Assembly (NCBI GenBank): GCA_002352135.1
Contig: DEHW01000245.1
Coordinates: forward strand, 7,476 to 15,216
DNA: 7,741 nucleotides
Source: Lysobacterales bacterium UBA2790
GTDB lineage: Bacteria; Pseudomonadota; Gammaproteobacteria; Xanthomonadales; Xanthomonadaceae
Reading direction: 5' to 3'
This document shows, one piece after another, positions 1-6,379 of this stretch. The notes beneath the pieces were generated by a model, which was given only the letters and a program-made list of their open reading frames with translations, made no database searches and was not told the DNA's origin. How positions within the stretch are numbered: position 1 is the stretch's first letter; every line of letters starts with the position of its first letter. The position numbers and the translations under genes are program-made.

Positions 1-1250
1 TTGCGGTCAATCATCTCCAGCACGATGATGGCGTCGTCCACCAGCAGGCCGAGCGCCAGGATCAGCGAGCCCAGCGTGATGCGGTCGAAGTTCTTGCCGG
101 TGGCGGCCATGATGACGAACACCGCCGCCAGCGTCAGCGGCACGGCCGCCGCCACCACGATGCCGACGCGCCAGCCCATGCTGATGAAACACACCACCAT
201 CACGACCAGCAGGGCGACGAAGAACTTGACCATGAACTCGTCGACCGCCGAGCTGATGTTGACCGCCTGATCGGTCACCTTGCTTAGTGTCATACCAAGT
301 GGGAGTTCCGCGTTGATTCGGGTGACTTCGGACTCAAGCGCCTTGCCCAGGTCAAGTCCATTCCAGTCGTCGCGCATCACGACGCCGAGCAACAGCGCCG
401 GTTCGCCGCCATTGCGCACCAGGAAGGTCGCGGGATCTTCGTAACCGCGTTCGACGCTGGCCACATCCGACAACTTCAGCGCGCGCCCCTGCGCGACGAC
501 GGGTGTCTGGCGGATCTTCTCCAGCGTATCGAAGGCACCGTCGACGCGCACGAAGACCTGCGGCCCCTTGGTCTCGATGGAACCGGCGGGCGTCAGCACA
601 TTCTGGCTATTGAGCGCGGCGAAGATCTCCTGCGGGGCGACGCCCAAGGTTGCCAGGCGGTCGTGTGAGAAGGACACGAAGATGCGTTCGGGTTGCTCGC
701 CGATGAGATTGACCTTCTTCACGCCCGCGACATGCAGCAATTGCTGACGCAGCGCTTCGGCGGTGCGCACCAGTCGCCGTTGCGGCTCACCCTTGGCCTT
801 GAGGGCGAAGAGCGCAAAGGTCACGTCGGCGTACTCGTCGTTGACCATCGGTCCGATGACGCCTGCGGGTAGTTTTCTGACCTCGTCGCTGACCTTCTTG
901 CGCGCTTGGTAGAACTCCTCCTGTACCTCGGAGGGCGGCGCGCTATCGAGCAAGGACACCACGGTAAAGGCGAGGCCGGGACGGGTGAAGGTTTCTGTAC
1001 GGTCGTACCAGCGCAGTTCCTGCATGCGCTTTTCCAGTGGCTCGGCGACCAGGTTCTGCATTTCCTGCGCCGTCGCACCCGGCCAAGCGGTGACGATGGT
1101 CATCTGCTTGATCGTGAAGGGCGGGTCTTCCGCACGACCGAGTTTGAAGAAGGCAAGAATGCCCGCGGCCGAGATCAGGAAGATCAGAAACAGCGTGATG
1201 GCGCGTTCGCGGACAGCCAGTTCAGAAAGATTGAATCGATGCCCGCTCAC
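1..1250 (-). CDS. RND (HAE1-type) efflux pump inner-membrane transporter, N-terminal part, cut by window edge
   Basis: This is the proton-driven inner-membrane subunit of a tripartite efflux pump. The frame is open for 416 codons from a GTG at 1250 to the left edge. The protein starts SGHRFNLSELAVRERAIT, followed by a first membrane helix at about residues 17-36, then the family's LGRAEDPPFTIK and WPGATAQEMQ motifs of the porter domain. A second hydrophobic cluster begins near residue 340. The window ends in the TM4 motif GLLVDDAIIVLE, whose Asp405 and Asp406 match the paired proton-relay aspartates of AcrB (D407/D408). The full protein should be about 1,000-1,050 residues, so about 60% is missing. 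The GTG start overlaps the adaptor stop by three bases (GTGA), implying coupled translation. Substrates cannot be read from the sequence. The GRAEDP-type N-terminus is typical of HAE1 pumps paired with one or two adaptors, such as TriC-like pumps. Confidence 0.95.
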   Translation of the reverse strand, partial: MSGHRFNLSELAVRERAITLFLIFLISAAGILAFFKLGRAEDPPFTIKQMTIVTAWPGATAQEMQNLVAEPLEKRMQELRWYDRTETFTRPGLAFTVVSLLDSAPPSEVQEEFYQARKKVSDEVRKLPAGVIGPMVNDEYADVTFALFALKAKGEPQRRLVRTAEALRQQLLHVAGVKKVNLIGEQPERIFVSFSHDRLATLGVAPQEIFAALNSQNVLTPAGSIETKGPQVFVRVDGAFDTLEKIRQTPVVAQGRALKLSDVASVERGYEDPATFLVRNGGEPALLLGVVMRDDWNGLDLGKALESEVTRINAELPLGMTLSKVTDQAVNISSAVDEFMVKFFVALLVVMVVCFISMGWRVGIVVAAAVPLTLAAVFVIMAATGKNFDRITLGSLILALGLLVDDAIIVLEMIDR

Positions 1251-2356
1251 GGCTGCCGAACCTGGTCGGCATCACGCAGGGCCGTGTTTGCTAGGCGAAC
1301 CTGCATGCCTTCGCGCAGCAGGTGTGCGCCAAGCGACACAACGGGCTCGCCGGGAAGGACTTCGCCGGTAACAAATGCGCCTTCGTCATCGATCTGCTGC
1401 ACAGCAACCGGACGCCAGGTTGCTTGCAACGGTTCGCCAGCGACCACCCAAACGCCGGGGCCCTTGCCGGGGTCGAACAGCGCGCTCAGCGGCACATGCA
1501 GATTCGCCTGCGAACGCGGTGCCGTAACGTGGACGCTGACTGTGGTGCCAAGAGGCGCATTCGAAAGTTCGCCGCTCAACACGTAGCGCGCCTCGAAGGT
1601 GCGTGTGAGCGGATCAGCCGACTGCGCGATCTGCCGCAGCGTGGCGGGAACCGTCACGCCTTCCAGCCCGAACAATGAGGCTTGCGCAACCGACCCGACG
1701 GACGGACGCAGCGTCTCCGGTAACTGGATGAGTGCCTCTCTCGGGCCTGCATGAGCCAGACGAAGGACGACTTGCCCTGCACTGACCACTTGGCCCGGCT
1801 CCGCCAGGGTCGCCACGACGATTCCATCGCCATCGGCAATCAATTCGGCGTAGTTGCTCGCATTGCGGGCGACGTCGGCTTGCGCTTCTGCCGCGCTGAG
1901 CTGCGCACTGGCGGCATCTGCTGCCGCGCTGGCCTGGTCATACGCCGAGGCCGAGATCGCCCCGGTGCCGAGCAGATTGCGGTAGCGGATCTCTTCTTCG
2001 GCAGTCTGAATCGCCAGCGCTCGCGCCGCTGGCACGGCTTCTTCCTGCGCACGTTCCGCCAGCATCAGGTCGATGGGATCGATCCGCATGAGGCGCTGAC
2101 CGCGGTGGACGCTTTGGCCGACATCCACCAGACGTTCCAGCACTTTGCCGGCAACGCGAAACCCGAGGTCGCTCTGGACGCGCGCCGCGACGGTGCCGGT
2201 AAAGGATCGCGACCCGGCGTTTTCCATCTGGGCGGGTACGGTGCGTACCAGCGGTGCGTCGGTTCGCGCGTCGGCTACATGGGCTTCACCACAAGCTGCC
2301 AATACCACCGGCAGCACGAAACCGAGAAGTGGAGCAAGGAGGTGAACCCGGCGCAT
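1247..2356 (-). CDS. RND efflux periplasmic adaptor (membrane fusion protein), lipoprotein
   Basis: This 369-residue adaptor joins the inner-membrane RND pump to an outer-membrane channel. It has a lipoprotein signal peptide with lipobox LAAC and acylated Cys22. The first half of the lipoyl/barrel-sandwich domain is at about 56-93 (FRVAGKVLERLVDVGQSVHRG). An Ala/Glu-rich alpha-helical hairpin spans about 95-165, and the second lipoyl half is at about 166-203 (DGIVVATLAEPGQVVSAGQ). Beta-barrel and membrane-proximal domains follow. Length and domain order are normal for the AcrA/HlyD-like family. The ATG at 2356 is preceded by a modest GGGA purine stretch, and the signal peptide begins directly at it. 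The gene is first in the operon under the promoter at 2389-2417, and its stop overlaps the pump start. No outer-membrane channel gene is seen here. It may lie beyond the left edge, or a shared TolC-type channel may be used. Confidence 0.95.
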   Translation of the reverse strand: MRRVHLLAPLLGFVLPVVLAACGEAHVADARTDAPLVRTVPAQMENAGSRSFTGTVAARVQSDLGFRVAGKVLERLVDVGQSVHRGQRLMRIDPIDLMLAERAQEEAVPAARALAIQTAEEEIRYRNLLGTGAISASAYDQASAAADAASAQLSAAEAQADVARNASNYAELIADGDGIVVATLAEPGQVVSAGQVVLRLAHAGPREALIQLPETLRPSVGSVAQASLFGLEGVTVPATLRQIAQSADPLTRTFEARYVLSGELSNAPLGTTVSVHVTAPRSQANLHVPLSALFDPGKGPGVWVVAGEPLQATWRPVAVQQIDDEGAFVTGEVLPGEPVVSLGAHLLREGMQVRLANTALRDADQVRQP

Positions 2357-2388
2357 GAAGGTCCCATAGAGAAGTGATCGGGACGTTT

Positions 2389-2417
2389 ATTATGGTAACG
2401 GTGACCATTTCGGTCAA
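2389..2417 (-). promoter_or_regulatory. Sigma-70 promoter of the adaptor-pump operon
   Basis: On the minus strand there is a -35 box TTGACC (2412-2417, 5 of 6 consensus), a 17-base spacer, and a -10 box CATAAT (2389-2394, 5 of 6). Transcription would begin near 2382, about 26 bases before the adaptor ATG. Inverted repeats cover the -35 box, the spacer and part of the -10 box, a typical geometry for repression by a TetR protein. Box quality and spacing are seen directly; activity is inferred. Confidence 0.75.
2392..2408. promoter_or_regulatory. Second, overlapping imperfect palindrome in the efflux promoter
   Basis: This 17-bp sequence (ATGGT-aACgGTg-ACCAT) matches its own reverse complement at 14 positions. 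It shares the ACCAT half-site with the 24-bp palindrome beside it and reaches into the -10 box. Together the two give three ATGGT/ACCAT half-sites in 30 bp, suggesting more than one regulator dimer could bind. The alternative is that it is a chance extension of a single operator. Confidence 0.45.
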
Positions 2418-2424
2418 TGGTCAC
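2401..2424. promoter_or_regulatory. Probable TetR-family operator, downstream of tetR
   Basis: This is a perfect inverted repeat of GTGACCATT and AATGGTCAC separated by six bases. It overlaps the -35 box of the efflux promoter and starts 13 bases past the tetR stop. The outer skeleton GTGAC-N14-GTCAC is repeated upstream of tetR at 3093-3116. Binding by the adjacent TetR protein is inferred. Confidence 0.72.
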
Positions 2425-2436
2425 TTCGGGGTGGGC

Positions 2437-3054
2437 TCAGGGTGACAGACTTCTGAGAACCAAGCTGGAGAGTTTCCCTGGCGCCTCCTCAACCGCATCG
2501 AAGCTGTACTGCAGGATCAAGGGATTGAGGTAGGGGCGCATCACCAGATAAATGGCCTGAACCGCTTCATCCAGCGGGGTCTTGCGCTCGAAATCTCCCG
2601 TCTGTCGCCCTTGTTGCAGAATGTCCCGCAGCAGATCCTGAATGCGGGTTTCATAGGCAAGCGTCGTCTGCCAGCGACCAGTCGCTGCGGAAGCCGCAAT
2701 TTCGTAAAGTCTCCGATCCTGAAAAAACAGCCTAAGACTTGATTCAACAAGGGTTTTGAACATCCTCCGCAACTTCTCAGGAGGTTGATCTGTCAGCGCG
2801 ATTGCGGCTTTGACCTCGCTTTCGATCTGGCCGAGGCAGTTCCCGCAAATGACCTCACCAACCGCCTGCTTGGACTCAAAGAACTTGTAGATATAGGCCT
2901 TCGAAAATCCGATTGCTTTGGCAAGGTCTGAAACCGTGGTCTTTTCGTAGCCGTAGCGGCTAAAGTGCTCCGTGGCAGCGGCCACAATCTGGCTTCGTAC
3001 CTCGTGGTCGACCGGACCGCGTGCGCGGGGGGTGAGGGTATCGGGCTTGTTCAT
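2437..3054 (-). CDS. TetR/AcrR-family transcriptional regulator
   Basis: This 205-residue protein has the normal TetR length. An N-terminal DNA-binding domain spans about residues 17-63, with a helix-turn-helix at about 39-58 (TTVSDLAKAIGFSKAYIYKF) and the family's FFESK segment after it. The remainder is a helical ligand-binding and dimerisation domain with no recognisable ligand signature. Cys70 and Cys73 lie at the start of this domain (ICGNC), a pair that could be redox- or metal-sensitive, though that is speculative. The gene precedes and points the same way as the adaptor-pump operon, separated by an 80-bp gap carrying that operon's own promoter and operator. It is therefore the likely local repressor, released by a pump substrate. 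A matching inverted repeat upstream of its ATG suggests autoregulation. The ATG at 3054 has only a weak upstream GAG as ribosome-binding site. Confidence 0.93.
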   Translation of the reverse strand: MNKPDTLTPRARGPVDHEVRSQIVAAATEHFSRYGYEKTTVSDLAKAIGFSKAYIYKFFESKQAVGEVICGNCLGQIESEVKAAIALTDQPPEKLRRMFKTLVESSLRLFFQDRRLYEIAASAATGRWQTTLAYETRIQDLLRDILQQGRQTGDFERKTPLDEAVQAIYLVMRPYLNPLILQYSFDAVEEAPGKLSSLVLRSLSP

Positions 3055-3092
3055 GCGCTCAGCTTACGTCAGTGGGTAGCTGTAGGCAAAAA

Positions 3093-3116
3093 GTGACTGC
3101 AACGTACAATCGTCAC
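3093..3116. promoter_or_regulatory. Probable autoregulatory operator upstream of tetR
   Basis: GTGAC and GTCAC arms are separated by 14 bases, exactly the spacing of the perfect operator at 2401-2424. The right half CAATCGTCAC differs from CAATGGTCAC in the other copy at one base. It ends 38 bases before the tetR ATG, where a promoter would lie. No convincing -35/-10 pair could be assigned there. The left half is less conserved than in the downstream copy. Confidence 0.55.
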
Positions 3117-3174
3117 TCGTCGGAACCGTTCGATCTGCGCCGCCGCGCATCTCCTGCAGTGAGGGTTGTCGTCA

Positions 3175-3366
3175 CTTCTTCCCCGCCTCACTCTCCGGCA
3201 CATACACCATCGAACCATCCATCATCATGTAGGCGATCCCTCCTTTGCGACCTTCACCTGCGCCGATGTCGCCGGTGCTGTCGTAGCCTTCGATCTTCTC
3301 GCCTTGTTTGGCGATGCCTTGCATGTCGGGTTGGCCTGAATTGCGGACCAGTGTGTGGCCCTCGTT
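3175..3366 (-). repeat. Direct repeat copy 1 (DUF2149 3' end)
   Basis: This 192-bp block aligns without gaps at a constant offset of 3,248 bases to 6423-6614, with 166 identical positions by hand count. Both copies lie in the same orientation and bracket the PepSY/two-component cassette. Confidence 0.92.
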
Positions 3367-3382
3367 GGCGGCAGCGAAGGCA

Positions 3383-3406
3383 AGGAAGCCGCCGGGGCGG
3401 CCTCCT
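3383..3406 (-). terminator. Strong GC hairpin after the minus-strand PepSY gene, possible terminator
   Basis: Two 11-base arms pair at 10 of 11 positions around a two-base centre (core GCCGCC-CC-GGCGGC), starting 27 bases after the PepSY stop on the minus strand. Only an interrupted pyrimidine stretch (TTCCTTGCCTT) follows, so intrinsic termination would be imperfect. The hairpin sits at the edge of the DUF2149 homology and may mark the junction. Confidence 0.45.
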
Positions 3407-3432
3407 GTGCCGAACACGGCATGGACTTCGAT

Positions 3433-3879
3433 TCAGTCATCCCACTCGACATCACTGTGCAATACGCGTCCGTCGCTGCCCGCCAAACGAAGTTCGACGC
3501 GTTGGCCGCGTGGATCAATGGCCTCTGCACTCCAGGTTCCGCCGTCGCGTTCCAGGTCGCTGACCTGGCTGTAGCCCTGGCGTTCGAGCGCGGCCAGTGC
3601 GCCGACCAGATCGAGTTGGTTGGCGGCGCTGGTGCCGTCGAACACTTCGCCCGTCGCGGGATCAATGTGCACTTCACGCCAGCGACCGGCGCTGTCGCGA
3701 ACCTCGGCCTCCCAAAGGCCGTCGTCAAACTCGACCTCGCTGACGTCGGTGTAACCGGCGGCGGCGAGGGTGGATTGCACGTCTGCGGCACCGCCCAGGC
3801 TGGCGGCCGACACCACCAGCGGGGAAATGGCGGCAAACGTGGTGGCGATGATCAAGGTCTTCAGGATGGTGATGTTCAT
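3433..3879 (-). CDS. Secreted protein with two PepSY-like repeats
   Basis: This 148-residue protein has a Sec signal peptide (ILKTLIIATTFAAISPLVVSA, hydrophobic core at about 5-23, likely cleavage near Ala25/Ala26). It should be periplasmic. The mature part holds two tandem PepSY-like units at about 36-82 and 94-143. These align with each other as GYTDVSEVEFDDGLWEAEV and GYSQVSDLERDGGTWSAEA, followed by matching DxxG strand-turn segments (DPATGEVF and GSDGRVL). It ends in acidic WDD. PepSY domains often inhibit or modulate partner proteins, and small PepSY proteins are commonly encoded beside envelope-sensing two-component systems. The gene is divergent from such an operon, so a role in modulating the kinase is inferred. 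A longer frame reaches 4077, but the ATG at 3879 is chosen because of its strong ribosome-binding site and signal peptide. No other catalytic or ligand residues are evident. Confidence 0.85.
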   Translation of the reverse strand: MNITILKTLIIATTFAAISPLVVSAASLGGAADVQSTLAAAGYTDVSEVEFDDGLWEAEVRDSAGRWREVHIDPATGEVFDGTSAANQLDLVGALAALERQGYSQVSDLERDGGTWSAEAIDPRGQRVELRLAGSDGRVLHSDVEWDD

Positions 3880-3886
3880 GGTGATG

Positions 3887-3892
3887 CTCCTT
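3887..3892 (-). promoter_or_regulatory. Ribosome-binding site fixing the PepSY gene start
   Basis: AAGGAG on the minus strand lies seven bases before the ATG at 3879. It settles the start against the in-frame upstream ATG at 4077, which would add an arginine-rich leader in front of the signal peptide. Confidence 0.85.
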
Positions 3893-3964
3893 GGTGTTGG
3901 GGAAGACGGATGCCGGGATGGACTCCGTTGGCAGCGCAGTCTCCGGATCGCCCCTAACCGGGAA

Positions 3965-3993
3965 TTGATCGTCTGGTTCACCGGGCGTTTAAT
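3965..3993 (+). promoter_or_regulatory. Sigma-70 promoter of the PepSY-regulator-kinase operon
   Basis: A -35 box TTGATC (3965-3970, 4 of 6 consensus), a 17-base spacer and a -10 box TTTAAT (3988-3993, 5 of 6) lie in the divergent intergenic region. The predicted transcript begins near 4000. This excludes the ATG at 3992 as the start of the first gene and leaves a very short leader. No clear promoter could be assigned to the divergent minus-strand PepSY gene. Confidence 0.65.
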
Positions 3994-4018
3994 GGCCGCG
4001 ACCAGCATGTCATCCCAG

Positions 4019-4357
4019 ATGCCTATCCTCCTGCGCCCTCGCCGTTTCGCCCCTGGCCGCCGCGCCGCACTCGTCACGGCGGCGTACCTCGCCCTGTCCG
4101 GTCTGCTCGTTCCGGTTGCGCTTGCGGTCGATGATGAAGACGTCCGCCGCGCCCGCGAGGCGGTTTCGTCGGGCGCCTACGTTCCGCTTGAAACGCTGAT
4201 CGCCGACGCACTGCGGCGCAGGCCCGGCCAGGTGGTGAACGTCGACCTCGAAGAGGACGAGTACGAGATCGAGGTGCTCGACGAGTACGGGGTGGTGTGG
4301 GAGCTGGAGTACGACGCGCGCACGGGCCGCATGACCGACATGGAGCGCGACGACTGA
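4019..4357 (+). CDS. Small acidic secreted PepSY-like protein
   Basis: From the ATG at 4019 this is a 112-residue protein with an Arg-rich n-region, a hydrophobic core (about 16-34) and a likely cleavage site ALA-VDDE after residue 36. The mature 76 residues form one PepSY-like unit, with a helix around YVPLETLIADALRRRPGQ, then strands VVNVDLEEDEYEIEVLD and VVWELEYDARTGRM, and an ERDD end. About 23 of these 76 residues are Asp or Glu, concentrated in the strands. That is consistent with a cation-interacting or electrostatic role, but no metal motif is defined. It is the first gene of the operon and its stop shares one base with the response-regulator ATG (TGATG). The start is uncertain: ATGs at 3992, 4007 and 4019 are in frame. 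The promoter argues against 3992, and none has a good Shine-Dalgarno sequence. Modulation of the kinase sensor domain is inferred. Confidence 0.82.
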   Translation: MPILLRPRRFAPGRRAALVTAAYLALSGLLVPVALAVDDEDVRRAREAVSSGAYVPLETLIADALRRRPGQVVNVDLEEDEYEIEVLDEYGVVWELEYDARTGRMTDMERDD

Positions 4358-5019
4358 TGCGCGTGCTGGTGGCCGAGGACGATGCTGAGCTTGCCGCACG
4401 TCTGTGCGCGGTGTTGGCTGAAGCGGGCTTTTCGGCGGAGCACAGCGCAGATGGCCGCGACGCGGAGTTTCGCGGCGCCACCGAGGCCTTCGACGCCGCC
4501 GTGCTCGATCTTGGTCTGCCGGGACTTGACGGTATCGGTGTGCTGCACCGCTGGCGCGAGCAAGGCTTGCGCCTTCCGGTGCTCGTGCTGACCGCGCGTG
4601 GCCGCTTCCACGACAAGCTCGCAGGCTTCAATGCCGGTGCCGATGACTACCTCACCAAGCCGTTTCAGCTTGAGGAAGTGGTGTTGCGAGTACGTGCGTT
4701 GATTCGTCGTTCTGCCGGGCATGCGCATCCGGTATTGCGTTGCGGTGGGCTGGTTCTGGATCTCAATGCCGGTCGCTTCGCGCTTGACGGCGCGCCGCTG
4801 TCGCTGACCGCGCAGGAGGCGCGAATCCTGCACTACTTCATGCATCACCCGGGGCGGATCATCGGTCGCGGTGAGCTCGGCGAGCACGTCTACGAGGGTG
4901 GCTACGACCCCGACTCCAACGTGATTGATGTACTGCTTGGACGGATTCGCCGAAAGATTGGCCCAGGCCTGTTGCATACGCATCGCGGACAGGGTTTCCG
5001 GCTCGAGGCCGAGATGTGA
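4357..5019 (+). CDS. OmpR/PhoP-family two-component response regulator
   Basis: This 220-residue regulator is of normal size. The receiver domain (about 1-115) has the acidic pair Asp8/Asp9, phospho-acceptor Asp51 in VLDLGLPG, Thr79 and Lys101 in the LTKPF loop. The winged-helix DNA-binding domain (about 125-217) has LSLTAQEARILHYFMHHPG, the recognition helix around DSNVIDVLLGRIRRKIG and the wing HRGQGFRL. Every conserved receiver residue is present, so phosphotransfer should be intact. The ATG overlaps the PepSY stop by one base, with GGAG eleven bases upstream. The stop overlaps the kinase GTG start by four bases, so the three genes are probably translationally coupled. It resembles the PhoP/PmrA/QseB group, whose members often control envelope or cation-stress genes, but the exact regulon cannot be inferred. 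No convincing tandem binding repeat was found in the divergent promoter. Confidence 0.96.
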   Translation: MRVLVAEDDAELAARLCAVLAEAGFSAEHSADGRDAEFRGATEAFDAAVLDLGLPGLDGIGVLHRWREQGLRLPVLVLTARGRFHDKLAGFNAGADDYLTKPFQLEEVVLRVRALIRRSAGHAHPVLRCGGLVLDLNAGRFALDGAPLSLTAQEARILHYFMHHPGRIIGRGELGEHVYEGGYDPDSNVIDVLLGRIRRKIGPGLLHTHRGQGFRLEAEM

Positions 5020-6356
5020 GCGGGCGCCGATCACTGCGTCGGCGCTTGCTGTTGGCGGGTGTCGCGGGCAGCGTGCTGGTGGCCTTGCTGGCGGCTGTGC
5101 TGCTTGGCGAGGCGTTTGACCGCGCCGCGGGTCGCGCGTTTGAACGTGCGTTGGGCAATGAGCACGCGGCGTTGGTGGGCTTGCTTGAAGCCTTGCCTGA
5201 CGGCAGCGTCGCGCTGCGCGACCAGCCCGGTGATGCGCGTTATCAGCGACCCTACTCCGGCGCCTACTGGCAAGTCGGCGAGGGGCCATCGGCGCTGCGC
5301 TCCCGGTCGCTGTGGGATGCGGATATCGAACTGCCTGTGGCGCGCGTGGACGGCCGCCGTGAGGTACTCCTTGCGGCGGGCCCGTCGGGCCAGTCCTTGC
5401 GGGTGGTACGCCAGCGCCTGCGACTGCCGCGCGCGAATGTCGACGTGGTGGTGTGGATAGCCGCCGACGACGCTCCAGTTCGGGAGGAAGTCGCCGACTT
5501 CCGAGAACTTGTCGCCATCGCGGTGGGGCTTCTCTCGGCGCTGTTTATTGGTGTGCTGGCGGTACAGGTGCAGGTGGGTCTGCGTCCACTGCGCGCGCTA
5601 TCCGAGGCACTGTGCCGGGTGCAGCGTGGCGACCAGGGCCGGCTTGAGATCGAGCGCCTGCCGGACGAGATCGTGCCGCTGGCCGGACACCTCAACGAGT
5701 TGCTGGCGCACCACGAACAAGCGATGGCCCGCGCGCGCCACGCCGCCGCTGACCTCGCGCATGCGCTGAAGACGCCGCTGGCCGTACTTGACGCCGCCGC
5801 GCAGCGCCCCGGCCCGGATCTTGCGGCAGTAATGCGCGAGCAGTGTGCGCGGATGCAGATGGCGGTAAGGCGTCAGCTTGCCTCGAGCGCTGGCGCGGAT
5901 TTCCGCGCACGCACGCCGGTGCGACCGGTGACCACGACGCTGGCAAACATGCTCGCCAAGGTGCACGCCGAGCGTGGCGTGACGATCGACGTCGCGGTGC
6001 CTGACGGTCTGCGCTTCGCAGGGTCGTCCGAGGACCTTGAGGAAATTCTCGGCAATCTGATGGACAACGCCTGTAAGTGGGCGGCAAGCCGGGTGCGTGT
6101 TGGAGGCGCCATCAATGACAAGAGCGAGCTGTCGCTGTGGGTCGATGATGACGGCCATGGCCTGTCACCCGCGCAGGCCGAGCGTGCACTCAGTCGCGGT
6201 GTTCGTCTGGATGAACGGGTACCTGGCTCGGGTCTGGGCTTGGCGATCGTCGACGATCTGGTGCGCGGGCATGGCGGCCAATTGCTGCTCGCGCACGCGC
6301 CAATCGGTGGGCTGCGTGCGCAAGTCGTTTTCGCTCCGATCAGTGCGGGACACTAG
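5016..6356 (+). CDS. Sensor histidine kinase, PhoQ-like
   Basis: This 446-residue inner-membrane kinase has TM1 at about 11-31, a periplasmic sensor region at about 32-164 and TM2 at about 165-186. A HAMP-like linker follows (about 187-238, GLRPLRALSEAL). The dimerisation/phospho-acceptor segment is AADLAHALKTPLAVL with His249. The ATPase domain has an N-box around Asn347/Asn351 (NLMDNACKWA), a G1 box DDDGHG (377-382) and a G2 box GSGLGLAIV (404-412). All catalytic motifs are present. The DLAHALKTPLAVL H-box is the form seen in PhoQ-like kinases. The sensor region has no diagnostic acidic patch that I could name, and its ligand is unknown. The GTG start at 5016 overlaps the regulator stop (GTGA). 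The adjoining secreted PepSY proteins are candidate periplasmic partners of the 32-164 region. Confidence 0.95.
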   Translation: MSGRRSLRRRLLLAGVAGSVLVALLAAVLLGEAFDRAAGRAFERALGNEHAALVGLLEALPDGSVALRDQPGDARYQRPYSGAYWQVGEGPSALRSRSLWDADIELPVARVDGRREVLLAAGPSGQSLRVVRQRLRLPRANVDVVVWIAADDAPVREEVADFRELVAIAVGLLSALFIGVLAVQVQVGLRPLRALSEALCRVQRGDQGRLEIERLPDEIVPLAGHLNELLAHHEQAMARARHAAADLAHALKTPLAVLDAAAQRPGPDLAAVMREQCARMQMAVRRQLASSAGADFRARTPVRPVTTTLANMLAKVHAERGVTIDVAVPDGLRFAGSSEDLEEILGNLMDNACKWAASRVRVGGAINDKSELSLWVDDDGHGLSPAQAERALSRGVRLDERVPGSGLGLAIVDDLVRGHGGQLLLAHAPIGGLRAQVVFAPISAGH

Positions 6357-6379
6357 CCCTGTTGCCGTGCCGACCTGCC

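Larger units (their letters stand above)
3172..3417 (-). pseudogene. DUF2149 gene remnant (C-terminal domain only)
   Basis: The open frame from a GTG at 3417 gives 81 residues. The last 64 aligned codons match the C-terminal domain of the intact DUF2149 protein at 6411-6749, with 49 of 64 residues identical, including GEKIE, STGDIGAGEGRK, AYMM and DGSMVYVPE. The N-terminal membrane helix and its ExbD-like aspartate are missing and homology stops at about 3370. No signal peptide and no Shine-Dalgarno sequence precede the GTG, which lies 15 bases past the PepSY gene stop. Of 26 base differences from the intact gene, only 11 are at third codon positions, indicating relaxed selection in at least one copy. 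It is most likely a broken duplicate. A functional small soluble protein is possible because no stop interrupts the frame, but there is no sign of its own expression signals. Confidence 0.75.

Noticed and set aside
906..1586. 226-codon plus-strand open frame
   Set aside because: It lies antisense to the pump and adaptor genes, whose frames encode clear RND and adaptor motifs. Its translation shows no domain logic. It is a product of high GC.
1751..2377. 208-codon plus-strand open frame antisense to the adaptor
   Set aside because: It overlaps the adaptor almost completely and has low-complexity, Arg-rich content. It has no plausible start signal and runs into the efflux promoter.
3055..3171. 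Promoter for tetR
   Set aside because: TTGTAC and TTGCAG are possible -35 boxes, but no acceptable -10 box lies at 16-18 bases. Only the inverted repeat is reported.
3172..3417. Fragment as an independent functional small gene
   Set aside because: It lacks the membrane anchor, ribosome-binding site and promoter, and its substitutions look near neutral, so it is reported as a remnant instead.
3355..3957. 200-codon plus-strand open frame opposite the PepSY gene
   Set aside because: The minus-strand frame has a signal peptide, strong ribosome-binding site and tandem repeats. The plus-strand frame has none of these.
3954..3986. Repeated ACCGGG words (3957 and 3981) as a response-regulator binding site
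   Set aside because: The copies are 24 bases apart and short. OmpR-family sites are usually repeats about 11 or 22 bases apart, and short GC-rich words recur by chance here.
4177..5289. 370-codon minus-strand open frame
   Set aside because: It is antisense to the acidic PepSY, response-regulator and kinase genes, all with intact motifs. Its Arg/Ala/Pro/Ser-rich translation is typical of a shadow frame.
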